Positions 1-7,468 of a stretch of DNA of 30,025 nt are shown here, one piece after another. A program made the translations under genes and the position numbers. The notes beneath the pieces are model-generated. The model searched no databases. It was given only the letters and a program-made list of their open reading frames with translations, and had not been told where the DNA came from. The stretch is from a virus. Positions within the stretch are counted from its first letter, which is position 1, and each line of letters starts with the position of its first letter. Location of the stretch: positions 1-30,025 of IMG/VR virus record IMGVR_UViG_3300047388_000139. One strand, given 5' to 3'.

Positions 1-1970
1 ATAGCCGCTTGCTCCTGCCGCAATACGTCCACCAATTGCTTGTTGACGGTCTTTGGGACATGCATGGCCGGCACCAGCCAAAACCGCCGCCTCACGGCCG
101 CGTCTACCGTCCCTAGGATTGGCTTCTCGTTTCCTGCCAGGATCAACTTGAACTGGGGTGTGAAGCGGAACCAATTCTCTTTCATGAACTGCGCCTTGTA
201 GCTGCCGCCGCCGGTCAACGGTTTCAACATCCCTAAATCCCATGCCGCGCCTAGCGGCACGTCTGGCGACGTCACGAGCCGTGCTCCGGCAAGATCTGCG
301 ACCATGGCCATATGCTTTCCGCCCTGCTGCGCCATGAACACCGCTGATGCTGCCCGCTCGTGGTAAGGCCCTAATACTTCCGCCAGCGTGTCAAGGAATA
401 CCGACTTGCCGTTGCCACCCGGCCCGTACAGGAACACCACCATATGTTCGTAAGTGTGCCCGGTCAGGCAGTAGCCGCAAAACGTCTGCCACCAAACCAG
501 CAACTCTGCATTCCCCATGGTGAAATCATTGAGGAACCATTCCCACGCTACCCCGCGTGTTCCGCGCGGTGCCGGTCTGACCGCTGTTGCCCGTGACACC
601 ATTTGCGCGGCCACCCCAGTCTCTTCCGCCGCTCCGCCGCTCGACAATCGCACCACCCCACCCGGCACCCCGAACATATTCAGGTCCGCGTCAAAGCGTT
701 CAAACGGGATCATCAGGTCCCCGTGCTTGGTCAGCAGCGCTTGCACCGAGCCTTGCCATTTGGCTTCCGCCAATCGCCGCGCAACCTTGTCGTCAGCTGT
801 CGCCAGCCGTGCCGCCAATACCTTCTCGCGCACTGCTGAGCGCATCAGCCGATCGTGCTCTTCGACCACCCATCGCCCCATGACAGGATCAAACGCCGCC
901 CAACGGTTGCCCTTGGAATTCGACAGCCATCCCAGTGTCCCGCATTGCGCGCGCACAATGTCCGCCGCCATGTCGGCATGCGTTGTCGAATGGCCGCCGC
1001 CGTCAGCTAAAGGGCTTGGATGTTCCACCCCATCATCGAAAGCCGCTTTCCCTTCCCGGCTCATAAGCTCCGCATACTCCCCTGGCGCGGCCTTCTCCAT
1101 CACCGGCAACAGCGCGTTCCCGCTGGTCCGGATGTTTTCCGTGCGGATGCCCTGCCACATCGCCCACGTATCATCAGCGTCGTACCCACCCGGCCACTTT
1201 TGTGACCATGCGTCGAAAGGCCCGAAGCCTTCCTCCGTGCTGTTCAAGGCCTTGAATTCGTGGCATGCGTCGGACCACCCATCGCGGTTCATATCCTCCG
1301 GGTTTGGCAATGCCGCAGCGATTTTCTCCAGCGCTTCCACCGATACCCGGTTCCTCGCTGTTCCGCAGGCAGACTTGCTCGGCGCTGCAACCGGCTCGGC
1401 GAACAGCATAATCCCCGTAGTATCAAGCCGCCGCGAAAGATCGTGCCGCCCCAACGCTACCTTCCAGTTCTGTTCTTCGACTGGAACAGGCTTGCCGTCC
1501 CGCTCCGTCTTGCTGTTGATCCCGAATGGAATGCGGAAGACGTGCCCGGCCTCGGGCCCGTGCAGTTTTTGCCCCACCCGCTGCTCGACTTCCGCAAAAA
1601 ACGTGCGCCAGTCTGCCACTGGTACGCGCTTGTCCAGCACGTACCACCATTGCGCATTGCCCTTCGATGTCAGGACCTCGAATGTCGGCAGCCCCAAAGC
1701 CCGCTCGACCGCCTCTTCAGGCGGCCCGGTGCTGCCGATATCGTCGATGACAAGAGCCCAGACTTCTTTGATGGTATCTGCGCGCGTGCCGGGACCGGGG
1801 CAAACGCCCGATGACAAATAGCAGTCCCGCGTGCCGTCAAGCCGTTCGATCTCGCGGAACTCAGTCCAGCTGTTGGGGATGCCGTTATGCTCGCTGGCGA
1901 ATATTGCACTTTTGGCGTAATCGGGAAAAACCGCTTGGAGAACTTGTTCCACTGCCTTATATGAATTCAT
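1..1970 (-). CDS. D5-family primase / SF3 helicase (N-terminal part, runs off the window)
   Basis: The frame is open without a stop from ATG 1970 to the window edge (about 656 residues visible, C-terminus missing). The N-terminal 160 residues look like an archaeo-eukaryotic (RepB/PrimPol-like) primase: VWALVIDDIG with acidic residues 76-77, then HVFRIPFGINSK at about 143-154. The C-terminal part is a D5/P4-type SF3 helicase: Walker A GPGGNGKS with Lys522, sensor-like LILAGNEKP around Asn614, and RRRFWLVP just after. It should unwind and prime phage DNA as a hexamer. The start is supported by AGGGGAG nine bases upstream. It lies downstream of the polymerase on the same strand, after a hairpin. 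This fold is also called VapE/phage P4-type primase in prophages. Confidence 0.92.
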   Translation of the reverse strand, partial: MNSYKAVEQVLQAVFPDYAKSAIFASEHNGIPNSWTEFREIERLDGTRDCYLSSGVCPGPGTRADTIKEVWALVIDDIGSTGPPEEAVERALGLPTFEVLTSKGNAQWWYVLDKRVPVADWRTFFAEVEQRVGQKLHGPEAGHVFRIPFGINSKTERDGKPVPVEEQNWKVALGRHDLSRRLDTTGIMLFAEPVAAPSKSACGTARNRVSVEALEKIAAALPNPEDMNRDGWSDACHEFKALNSTEEGFGPFDAWSQKWPGGYDADDTWAMWQGIRTENIRTSGNALLPVMEKAAPGEYAELMSREGKAAFDDGVEHPSPLADGGGHSTTHADMAADIVRAQCGTLGWLSNSKGNRWAAFDPVMGRWVVEEHDRLMRSAVREKVLAARLATADDKVARRLAEAKWQGSVQALLTKHGDLMIPFERFDADLNMFGVPGGVVRLSSGGAAEETGVAAQMVSRATAVRPAPRGTRGVAWEWFLNDFTMGNAELLVWWQTFCGYCLTGHTYEHMVVFLYGPGGNGKSVFLDTLAEVLGPYHERAASAVFMAQQGGKHMAMVADLAGARLVTSPDVPLGAAWDLGMLKPLTGGGSYKAQFMKENWFRFTPQFKLILAGNEKPILGTVDAAVRRRFWLVPAMHVPKTVNKQLVDVLRQEQAA

Positions 1971-2034
1971 GACGCGATGCGCTCCCCTGCGGGTTCATTG
2001 TGTTGGCCTTTCGTGGTGGAAGGGTAAGTTATCG

Positions 2035-2066
2035 AGGCCTCTGTGCCGCAAGCGCAGAGGCCTTTT
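2035..2066 (+). terminator. Strong hairpin between polymerase and primase genes
   Basis: A 12-pair stem (2035-2046 with 2052-2063, one G-T pair) encloses a five-base loop CGCAA. It is followed by TTTT on the plus strand (2063-2066). On the minus strand, along which the flanking genes are read, the stem is not followed by a T-run. It is therefore either a terminator for plus-strand read-through from outside, or an attenuator/processing hairpin between polymerase and primase on the minus-strand transcript. The structure is clear. Its job is inferred. Confidence 0.6.
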
Positions 2067-2089
2067 CCATGCTCATACTCGATGCTTCG

Positions 2090-4036
2090 CTATCCCTTGG
2101 CAATCGCTACATCTGGCATCGCAACCCCGTAGCGGCGCATGATCTTGTGCTCGCCATTCAGCGGCAATCCGCCGGCCCAAGGCGGCGCTTCCAACATCAG
2201 ATCGACCATGTACCGTTTGGTGCCGGCACGTACCGGATAGACCAATTCGTCATGCACGCTCATGCACGGCACCAGCGCCTTGCGTCGCCACGCCCGCAAG
2301 CTCGCTTCCGCCATGATGTCCCGCGCCACCGCTTGCGTCGCGTTCTCGGCCAGCTTGCCGCCCCAGGTCCTTAGCTCATGCCAGGGCTTGCCGGCTTCGG
2401 TGCCCCAATACACGATGTTGCCGCTCTCGCGGTCGAGCCGTGGCTTGTGATAATACAGCACCCGCCCCGACGGCAGCCGCATCTGTAGGGTGCGGGATGT
2501 GCAGGTGAACGCCACTCCGGAACCGCCGACCGCCGTCACGTATCCCGAGCCCTGCCGCAAGATCGCGGCCTTCGCCGCCGCGTCCATCTCGCGCCAGAAA
2601 TGCACGATCTTGTAGTTTGCGGTTCGCCAACCATCCTTGAACCGTTCGGCCTCTCCCGCTGTCATCCGTACTTTGTAGGTTTTCCAGGCCTGTTCGCGCA
2701 GCTTGGCGGCGCCCATGCCGAAACCGAGCGCCAGCACCAAAACCTTGCCCAATTGCCGATCCGAAGAGCCAAACTGTGAAGCCGCCCACACATAGACGTC
2801 CTCGCCTGCGGCGAACACCGCCAGGATGTCATGCTGCCCGGCCAGCCACGCCAACACCCTCGCTTCGATCTGCGAGAAGTCGAACGACCATAGCATCTTG
2901 CTATCGTCGGTCGCTTTAAGGCAGCTCCGCAGCGACCACGACACGCAATCCAGCACCGCTGCCGGCGCCACCGCATCGAGGCTATCGGCTTCGCCACGGA
3001 TCACGGCCCAGATCGCCGTGTCCGCGAACAAATCCGGCGAGAACCCCGGTGGCACGCGCGGCAGATTTTGCACCTGCACCCCGCGTCCCGACCACCGTCC
3101 GGTCCGTCCCGCGCCACAGAACTGAAACTGGCCGCGCAGCGCGCCGCTTTCTGGTTCAGCCATGTCGAGCATCCGCTGCAGCTTGCGGTTCGAGGATCTA
3201 GCCGCGCGCAGCCGGATTTGAAGAACTTCGCGGGCGTCCCCTGGCGGCATGTCCGGCAGGGTTTCCTCAACCGTCGCCCGCGCCACGTCAGGCAACGCGA
3301 AGCCTTCGTTCGCCAGCCACGCCAACAGCCGCTTCGTCTGCGTCCCCGGCGACGTCACCATGCCGCCAGTCAAGGCCGCGCACCTGATGGCGTCGATCTT
3401 CCCGGCGGCCTCGGCGACCGCCTGCAGGTGCCAGACTCGCATTTCGTCGATCCCGAGTTCGCCTTGCGTGTTCATCGCGGCATCGAGAAGCGCCAGTTGC
3501 CACTCTTCTGGCAGTAAACGAGGGATCGCCGCCGATAGATCGGCTTCGGCCTCGACATCCCTAGCGCAGTAGTTGGCCAGCGCCAGTTGATCCGAAAGCT
3601 GCCACGGCGGCGTCCCTGGTTTCAGCGGCCGTGACATCTTCAGCATCAGCCGGTGCCCGGTCATGTCCTTCTGGTGTTTGAGCCCCAGCGCTGCCGCTGC
3701 ATGTTCTAGCTTGCCCGGCAACCCGTACGCCAATGCCCGCTGCATGGTGCAACTCAGCGGATTGGCGGGACGTATCCTGAGCCTGTTCAATACGGCGGTT
3801 TCGAACGCGGCATTGAAGGCGTGCACCTGTACATCGGGGTTTTCTATCGCCGTCTGCAATTCCATCGGTGGTCCGACGATGCCGGCGCTGCAGGCCGCGC
3901 GCCCTTCGAACATCCACGCCACGCACAGCACCTGGAACGACGGGTGCGCGACATAGCGGTGAACGCCAACCTTGGCGAGGTCGAGGTCGCAAGTGGTTTC
4001 AAAGTCGAGATGCAAATTTTGTGAGGCTGCAGGCAT
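2090..4036 (-). CDS. Family A DNA polymerase with 3'-5' exonuclease domain
   Basis: A replicative phage DNA polymerase of 648 residues. Exonuclease motifs: DFE (Asp11, Glu13), FNAAFE (Asn75, Glu79, with Glu where Asp is usual) and YCARD (Tyr156, Asp160). Polymerase motif A is DFSQIEAR (Asp386), the motif B region is GKVLVLALGFGMG (431-442), and motif C is VHDE (593-596). There is no room for a 5'-3' exonuclease, as is usual for this compact phage type. The frame extends upstream to 4111, but ATG 4036 follows GAGGAG at good spacing and begins just before the first exonuclease motif, so it is preferred. A minus-strand promoter lies at 4097-4125. The primase/helicase follows on the same strand. 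Confidence 0.96.
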   Translation of the reverse strand: MPAASQNLHLDFETTCDLDLAKVGVHRYVAHPSFQVLCVAWMFEGRAACSAGIVGPPMELQTAIENPDVQVHAFNAAFETAVLNRLRIRPANPLSCTMQRALAYGLPGKLEHAAAALGLKHQKDMTGHRLMLKMSRPLKPGTPPWQLSDQLALANYCARDVEAEADLSAAIPRLLPEEWQLALLDAAMNTQGELGIDEMRVWHLQAVAEAAGKIDAIRCAALTGGMVTSPGTQTKRLLAWLANEGFALPDVARATVEETLPDMPPGDAREVLQIRLRAARSSNRKLQRMLDMAEPESGALRGQFQFCGAGRTGRWSGRGVQVQNLPRVPPGFSPDLFADTAIWAVIRGEADSLDAVAPAAVLDCVSWSLRSCLKATDDSKMLWSFDFSQIEARVLAWLAGQHDILAVFAAGEDVYVWAASQFGSSDRQLGKVLVLALGFGMGAAKLREQAWKTYKVRMTAGEAERFKDGWRTANYKIVHFWREMDAAAKAAILRQGSGYVTAVGGSGVAFTCTSRTLQMRLPSGRVLYYHKPRLDRESGNIVYWGTEAGKPWHELRTWGGKLAENATQAVARDIMAEASLRAWRRKALVPCMSVHDELVYPVRAGTKRYMVDLMLEAPPWAGGLPLNGEHKIMRRYGVAMPDVAIAKG

Positions 4037-4096
4037 GACGGTCTCCTCGCGACGGAGGGCCTGCGAAGCAAGCCGGTGTGTCCGTGGCGGATGCAA

Positions 4097-4125
4097 ACCA
4101 TAGCCGATCACAAAGGGGTTGACAA
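4097..4125 (-). promoter_or_regulatory. Leftward promoter for polymerase (and primase)
   Basis: On the minus strand, TTGTCA (4125-4120) and TATGGT (4102-4097) are separated by 17 bases. This is 5/6 and 4/6 to the sigma-70 consensus. It is about 60 bases ahead of the polymerase start. Its -35 box overlaps the -35 box of the rightward promoter. Confidence 0.55.
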
Positions 4126-4158
4126 TGTATTTTTATCATGTATGTTGAAACTCAACCC
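4116..4158. promoter_or_regulatory. Operator-like repeats over both promoters
   Basis: GGGTTGA (4116-4122) is matched by the inverted copy TCAACCC (4152-4158). A third half-site GTTGA (4144-4148) forms a short palindrome GTTGA-AAC-TCAAC (4144-4156). The sites cover the shared -35 region and the rightward -10/start region, where a repressor or switch protein would act. The repeats are visible; binding is inferred. Confidence 0.4.
4119..4146 (+). promoter_or_regulatory. Rightward promoter for the recombination operon
   Basis: TTGACA (4119-4124, perfect consensus) and TATGTT (4141-4146, 4/6) are separated by 16 bases in a locally AT-rich stretch. Transcription would start near 4153, shortly before the ribosome site AAGGA (4160-4164) and the first gene at 4173. 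No other good promoter is evident before 9550, so it probably drives the whole plus-strand operon. Confidence 0.65.
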
Positions 4159-4172
4159 GAAGGACGCCTTTC

Positions 4173-4343
4173 ATGCTCCCTATGTTGTTTCTCCTGATCG
4201 TCATGCCTGCATCGAACGGTCCCAAGCAATACGTCGCGTTTCGCACCGAGGCGTTGTGCGTCAAAGCCCAAACCATCCTCGCCGAGGCGAAGCCGCCGAT
4301 GTACTCCATCTGCGTCGCCAACGACAACAACGGAAAAAACTAA
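4173..4343 (+). CDS. Small protein with hydrophobic N-terminus, first gene of the operon
   Basis: A 56-residue frame beginning MLPMLFLLIVMPASNG, that is a short hydrophobic stretch that could be a weak signal or membrane anchor, followed by a soluble tail with two cysteines (VALCVKA-like and YSICVAN segments). AAGGA lies eight bases before the ATG. Its stop TAA overlaps the next ATG (TAATG), so the two are probably translationally coupled. I do not recognise the family. As the first gene behind the promoter it is likely made early; an anti-host or membrane role is possible but not shown. Confidence 0.7.
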   Translation: MLPMLFLLIVMPASNGPKQYVAFRTEALCVKAQTILAEAKPPMYSICVANDNNGKN

Positions 4344-4624
4344 TGCCCAAGCCCAAAGTTGAACTCCCCAATATCCACCCCGCCGACGAACTCGCAGCGG
4401 TGCGCGAAGAGATCAAACAGCTGCAAGAGCGTGCCGATGAACTACGCGAACAGCTGTTGGCCGAAGGCGCGAACCTTGAAGGTGACCAATACACCGCCCT
4501 GATCGTCCCCGGCGTCCGTGAGACGCTGGATCGCAAAGCCATCACTGAAGCCTTTGGTGAGGCGGCGATAGCTCCCTTCGTCAAGGCCACCCCCTTCAAG
4601 ACCGTCAAGCTAGTGGAGAACTGA
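4343..4624 (+). CDS. Small coiled-coil protein, unknown function
   Basis: 93 residues. Residues about 15-42 (ADELAAVREEIKQLQERADE and onwards) form a strongly charged heptad-like helix, probably a dimerising coiled coil, followed by a short globular part with a DRKAITEAFGEAAIAPF segment. The frame is open further upstream, but ATG 4343 overlaps the stop of the preceding gene (TAATG), and the upstream extension would cross the promoter and the first gene. No family recognised. It sits among early small genes ahead of the recombination enzymes, so it may be a small regulatory or accessory protein. Confidence 0.78.
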   Translation: MPKPKVELPNIHPADELAAVREEIKQLQERADELREQLLAEGANLEGDQYTALIVPGVRETLDRKAITEAFGEAAIAPFVKATPFKTVKLVEN

Positions 4625-4625
4625 G

Positions 4626-4853
4626 ATGAAAAAGATTGTTTTGTCGTTTGCTGCTCTCGCTTCCCTCGCCATTCCCGCGCATGCCGGACCTTGCGGCGCT
4701 AAGCCTTGCACTGCCGAAGAGATCAACCGGGCGCTGCAATGGCTGGGGCGTCCCGAACATGAGCAGATCGGCCACAGCCGGGTGCTGCATGATGATGGCG
4801 CGGTTCGTTCTGGCGAGACCCGTCAGACTATTCGTATTCAGAGGGATCACTGA
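4626..4853 (+). CDS. Small exported (periplasmic) protein
   Basis: 75 residues with a clear Sec signal peptide: KK, a hydrophobic core (IVLSFAALASLAIP) and a probable cleavage site after AHA near residue 20. The mature part is about 55 residues with two closely spaced cysteines (GPCGAKPC), which could form a disulfide, and an otherwise charged hydrophilic tail. No lipobox is seen. It starts one base after the previous stop. An exported product in a DNA-metabolism operon is unexpected; superinfection exclusion or envelope modification are possibilities, not conclusions. Confidence 0.75.
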   Translation: MKKIVLSFAALASLAIPAHAGPCGAKPCTAEEINRALQWLGRPEHEQIGHSRVLHDDGAVRSGETRQTIRIQRDH

Positions 4854-4854
4854 G

Positions 4855-5142
4855 ATGCCGAAACGTGAACGGATCATCGTCGATCCCGTCGCCCCGGTAT
4901 GGAAGGTGCGGGACATCATCGTCAAGCTCGGCGGCGTGGGAGCAACCACCGAGAAGCTGATGGCGTTGGGGTTCTCGCCGCCCGGGGTCGACACCATGCA
5001 GGGCTGGGTCAGCCGCAACAGCGTTCCCGGCGCCTGGGCGCCGGCATTGTTCGCGGTGGCGCAAGACGAGGGCCTGATCGAGAGCCCGATGGACGCCCTG
5101 ATCAAGGATTTCCGGCTCAAGCGCAAGGCTGCACGCAAATGA
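4855..5142 (+). CDS. Small basic protein with Cro/YdaS-like HTH character
   Basis: 95 residues. The frame is open upstream, but ATG 4855 follows the previous stop directly (TGAGATG) and is chosen for coupling. Residues about 15-70 contain two helices, and the stretch VDTMQGWVSRNSVPGAWAP resembles the recognition region of small Cro/YdaS-type helix-turn-helix proteins (turn, then W..R..IP..W). The C-terminus is basic (LKRKAARK), fitting nucleic-acid binding. It is the best candidate in this window for a regulator of the divergent promoters about 730 bases upstream, but the HTH call rests on pattern only. Confidence 0.6.
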   Translation: MPKRERIIVDPVAPVWKVRDIIVKLGGVGATTEKLMALGFSPPGVDTMQGWVSRNSVPGAWAPALFAVAQDEGLIESPMDALIKDFRLKRKAARK

Positions 5143-5348
5143 CTGATTATACGTTACTTGACCGCAGCCGGCGGCTCGCTGTCGGCGACGACATCAACGG
5201 GTTGAAACTGACGGCCCTGTTCCATGTCGGCAAGGGCGACCGGATTACTTGGGAACCGAGGAGCGAGACGGTGCTCGGACGCCGAAAGGTTCTTGAGGAA
5301 GGTTTCGTCAACGGCAAGCCACGTCTCTACATCGCTGAGGAGTTGTGA
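5139..5348 (+). CDS. Small unknown protein, possibly beta-rich
   Basis: 69 residues, starting with MTDYTLLDRS and overlapping the previous gene by ATGA (5139-5142). The middle part (LKLTALFHVGKGDRITWEP) and the end alternate hydrophobic and charged residues as in a small beta-barrel. No family recognised. Both junctions are overlapping (ATGA before, TGATG after), which supports translation as part of the operon. Confidence 0.7.
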   Translation: MTDYTLLDRSRRLAVGDDINGLKLTALFHVGKGDRITWEPRSETVLGRRKVLEEGFVNGKPRLYIAEEL

Positions 5349-5593
5349 TGATCTTCCTGTTCCCCGTCCCCCTGTGGTTTGTCGGTCTCTGGATTTTCGG
5401 CGGCCTGGTGTTTGCAATCTACGAAATGATCGAAGACGCGGAGATCAGGGCCGATGAGCGCTGGCGCCGGACGCATCTGCACGCTCCGGGGGTGCTGGAT
5501 GAGATGGCTAAGCGCATCGAGCATCATTTGAACGCCTACAAGATCGCGGAGGCCGAGCGCCTGCTCAAGCGCTTGGCGGAGCATCGCAAATGA
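5348..5593 (+). CDS. Small single-pass membrane protein
   Basis: 81 residues from ATG 5348, overlapping the previous stop (TGATG); a GTG at 5345 is an alternative. Residues about 1-24 (IFLFPVPLWFVGLWIFGGLV) form one transmembrane segment. The remaining 55 residues are a long charged, cytoplasm-type helix (EDAEIRADERWRR, then AKRIEHHLNAYKIAEAERLL). No family recognised. The topology (short anchor plus long charged helix) would suit a membrane-tethered host-interaction or lysis-timing protein; this is inference. Confidence 0.72.
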   Translation: MIFLFPVPLWFVGLWIFGGLVFAIYEMIEDAEIRADERWRRTHLHAPGVLDEMAKRIEHHLNAYKIAEAERLLKRLAEHRK

Positions 5594-6069
5594 TCTTCGC
5601 CGCCATCGATCCCGGTGCGGTGCATGCCGCTGTTGCCGTGTTTCACGACGCCGTCCCGGTGTTTGTCGACGACATCAGGACCGTCAACGGCATGCTGGAT
5701 GCCGCCGCCTTCGCCCACGCTCTTTCAGACATGAAGGTGTCGCAAATGGTGGTCGAGAACGTGCATTCCATGCCCAAGCAGGGCGTCGCCAGCACCTTTA
5801 AATTCGGCATGGGCGCCGGCATCATCCACGGCGTTGCCGGCGCTCTCAGGCTTCCTTTGACCCTGGTGACACCCGGTCAATGGAAGTCCTTTCACGGCCT
5901 CCGCACCGCGCATAAGGAAGCCGCGCGGCAATTGGCGATCCGTAAATGGCCTGACCACAATAAACATCTCGACCGCAAGAAAGACGCCGACCGCGCCGAA
6001 GCGCTGCTGATCGGCGACTGGTACTATGTCCACTGCATCCTCCCCCGTACCCCGGAACTATTCGCATGA
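5590..6069 (+). CDS. RuvC-like Holliday junction resolvase
   Basis: 159 residues with the RNase H-fold resolvase pattern: strand 1 FAAIDPG (Asp7), strand 4 MVVENVHSMP (Glu56), the following QGVASTFKFGMGAG and LVTPGQWK segments typical of phage RuvC-like proteins, and a C-terminal helix with Asp134 and Glu137 (DRAEALLIG) supplying the last acidic ligands. It should cut branched DNA intermediates during phage replication or recombination. It overlaps both neighbours by ATGA (5590-5593 and 6066-6069), so it is coupled to the small membrane protein and to the helicase. Confidence 0.88.
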   Translation: MIFAAIDPGAVHAAVAVFHDAVPVFVDDIRTVNGMLDAAAFAHALSDMKVSQMVVENVHSMPKQGVASTFKFGMGAGIIHGVAGALRLPLTLVTPGQWKSFHGLRTAHKEAARQLAIRKWPDHNKHLDRKKDADRAEALLIGDWYYVHCILPRTPELFA

Positions 6070-7466
6070 GCCTTTCGCCGCTGTTTCCGCATCAGACCGT
6101 TGCCGCCAACCGTCTCGCGCAGGGCGTGCCGACCTATCTCGGCCTCGACATGGGCATCGGCAAAACCCGGGCTTTCATCGAGGCGGTCAAGGCGCGCAAG
6201 GCGCACCGGGTGCTGGCGCTGGTGCCGGCCACCGCCGTCCTGGTTTGGAAACGCGAAGTGCATCTCTGGCACGGCTCCGGGCTCGTGGTCGTGGTCAAGA
6301 CCGCCGCCGACTTACGGAAGCCCGGGACCTACTACCTCGTCAGTCACGGTCTGATGTCGCAGAAAGACGGGGAGGTCCCCCGCGCTTTGGCGGACGGTGC
6401 CGCCTTTGACATGACCGCCATCGACGAAGCCCATGCCTTCAATTCCGCCGACACCAACCGGGTCAAAGCCCTGCGCCGTGCCGCGTTCAAGCTGGGCGAC
6501 ATCACCCCACTCAGCGGCACCCCGATGAAAAATCATGCCGGCGACCTCTACACCCTGCTGGACATCTGCTGGCCGCAGGGCCTCAGATCCTTGCAAGGGA
6601 CCCCGATGAGCCGCATCGCTTACGAAGAGCGGTTTTGCCGGGTGACCCACAAGAGCTTCGGCGGCCCGCGCATGATCCGGGTCATCGAGGGCTCCAAGAA
6701 CCTCGACGTGCTCAAGAAGCTGATCGCGCCGTTCATGCTCCGGGTCAGGAAGGAGGACGTCTTCAAGGACTTGCCGCCGATCCTGTGGGATGTCGTCCCG
6801 GTTCCGCTCGACGCCGCCCACTTCTCGCTGCAAGAGGCCGCGAAGTTCGAAGAGGCCGTGACCCGCATCATGGCCGAAGCGCCTAAAACGAATATAGATG
6901 CCGCCGTCGAAGCGCTGCGGATCATGAGCAACAGCGTCGGTCTGATGACGATCCGGAGAATGCTGGGGATCGCCAAGCTGCGCGGCGCCACCGAGTATTT
7001 GGTCGACATGCTCGACAATCTGCCCGACAACCGCAAAGTATTGGTGTTCGCGCATCATTCCCACGTCATCGCCGCCTTGGCGCGGCATCTCGGCGAATAC
7101 TCTCCGGCGGTGCTGGTCGGGACCACGCGTCCTAGGGAGCGCGAGGAGGCGGTCGACAAGTTCTTGAACGACCCGCACTGCCGGGTGTTCGTCGGCAACA
7201 TCCAGGCCGCCGGCACCGCGATTACTTTGGTCGGGCCCAAGTGCAAATGCTCCGACGTGGTGTTTGTCGAAAGCTCATGGACCCCGATGGACAACGCGCA
7301 AGCCGCCTGCCGGGTGCATCGCATCGGCCAACAGGACGGCGTCGTGGCTCGGATGCTTTCGGCGGCCGGCACCGTCGACGATTTGATCAACAGCTTATTG
7401 GTGCGCAAGGCCCGCGAGTTCACCCAATTGTTCGATACTAAGCCCCCCGCAACCACAGGAGAATAA
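6066..7466 (+). CDS. SNF2-type DEAD/DEAH-box helicase
   Basis: 466 residues with the full SF2 set: LDMGIGKT (Walker A, Lys33), DEAH (120-123), LSGTPMKN (motif III region, 149-155), VLVFAHHS starting the second RecA domain, QAAGTAITL (motif V) and QAACRVHRIGQ (motif VI, 412-422). HRIGQ is characteristic of the SNF2 branch, which translocates on double-stranded DNA. Compact SNF2 proteins of this length are typical of phage replication modules with DUF2800, DUF2815 and VapE genes. Likely role: branch migration or fork remodelling together with the resolvase whose gene it overlaps. Confidence 0.93.
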   Translation: MSLSPLFPHQTVAANRLAQGVPTYLGLDMGIGKTRAFIEAVKARKAHRVLALVPATAVLVWKREVHLWHGSGLVVVVKTAADLRKPGTYYLVSHGLMSQKDGEVPRALADGAAFDMTAIDEAHAFNSADTNRVKALRRAAFKLGDITPLSGTPMKNHAGDLYTLLDICWPQGLRSLQGTPMSRIAYEERFCRVTHKSFGGPRMIRVIEGSKNLDVLKKLIAPFMLRVRKEDVFKDLPPILWDVVPVPLDAAHFSLQEAAKFEEAVTRIMAEAPKTNIDAAVEALRIMSNSVGLMTIRRMLGIAKLRGATEYLVDMLDNLPDNRKVLVFAHHSHVIAALARHLGEYSPAVLVGTTRPREREEAVDKFLNDPHCRVFVGNIQAAGTAITLVGPKCKCSDVVFVESSWTPMDNAQAACRVHRIGQQDGVVARMLSAAGTVDDLINSLLVRKAREFTQLFDTKPPATTGE

Positions 7467-7468
7467 CA

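Noticed and set aside
517-1821. Long plus-strand open frame (434 codons)
   Set aside because: It is antisense to the primase/helicase, whose motifs are intact. Its composition (Ser/Arg/Pro-rich, no domain) is that of a shadow frame in GC-rich DNA.
4076-4342. Upstream extension of the 93-residue gene
   Set aside because: It would cross the rightward promoter and a coupled 56-residue gene in another frame; the TAATG junction favours ATG 4343.
6312-7178. Minus-strand open frame of 288 codons
   Set aside because: Antisense to the SNF2 helicase and rich in His/Arg/Gln with no recognisable motif. It is a shadow frame.
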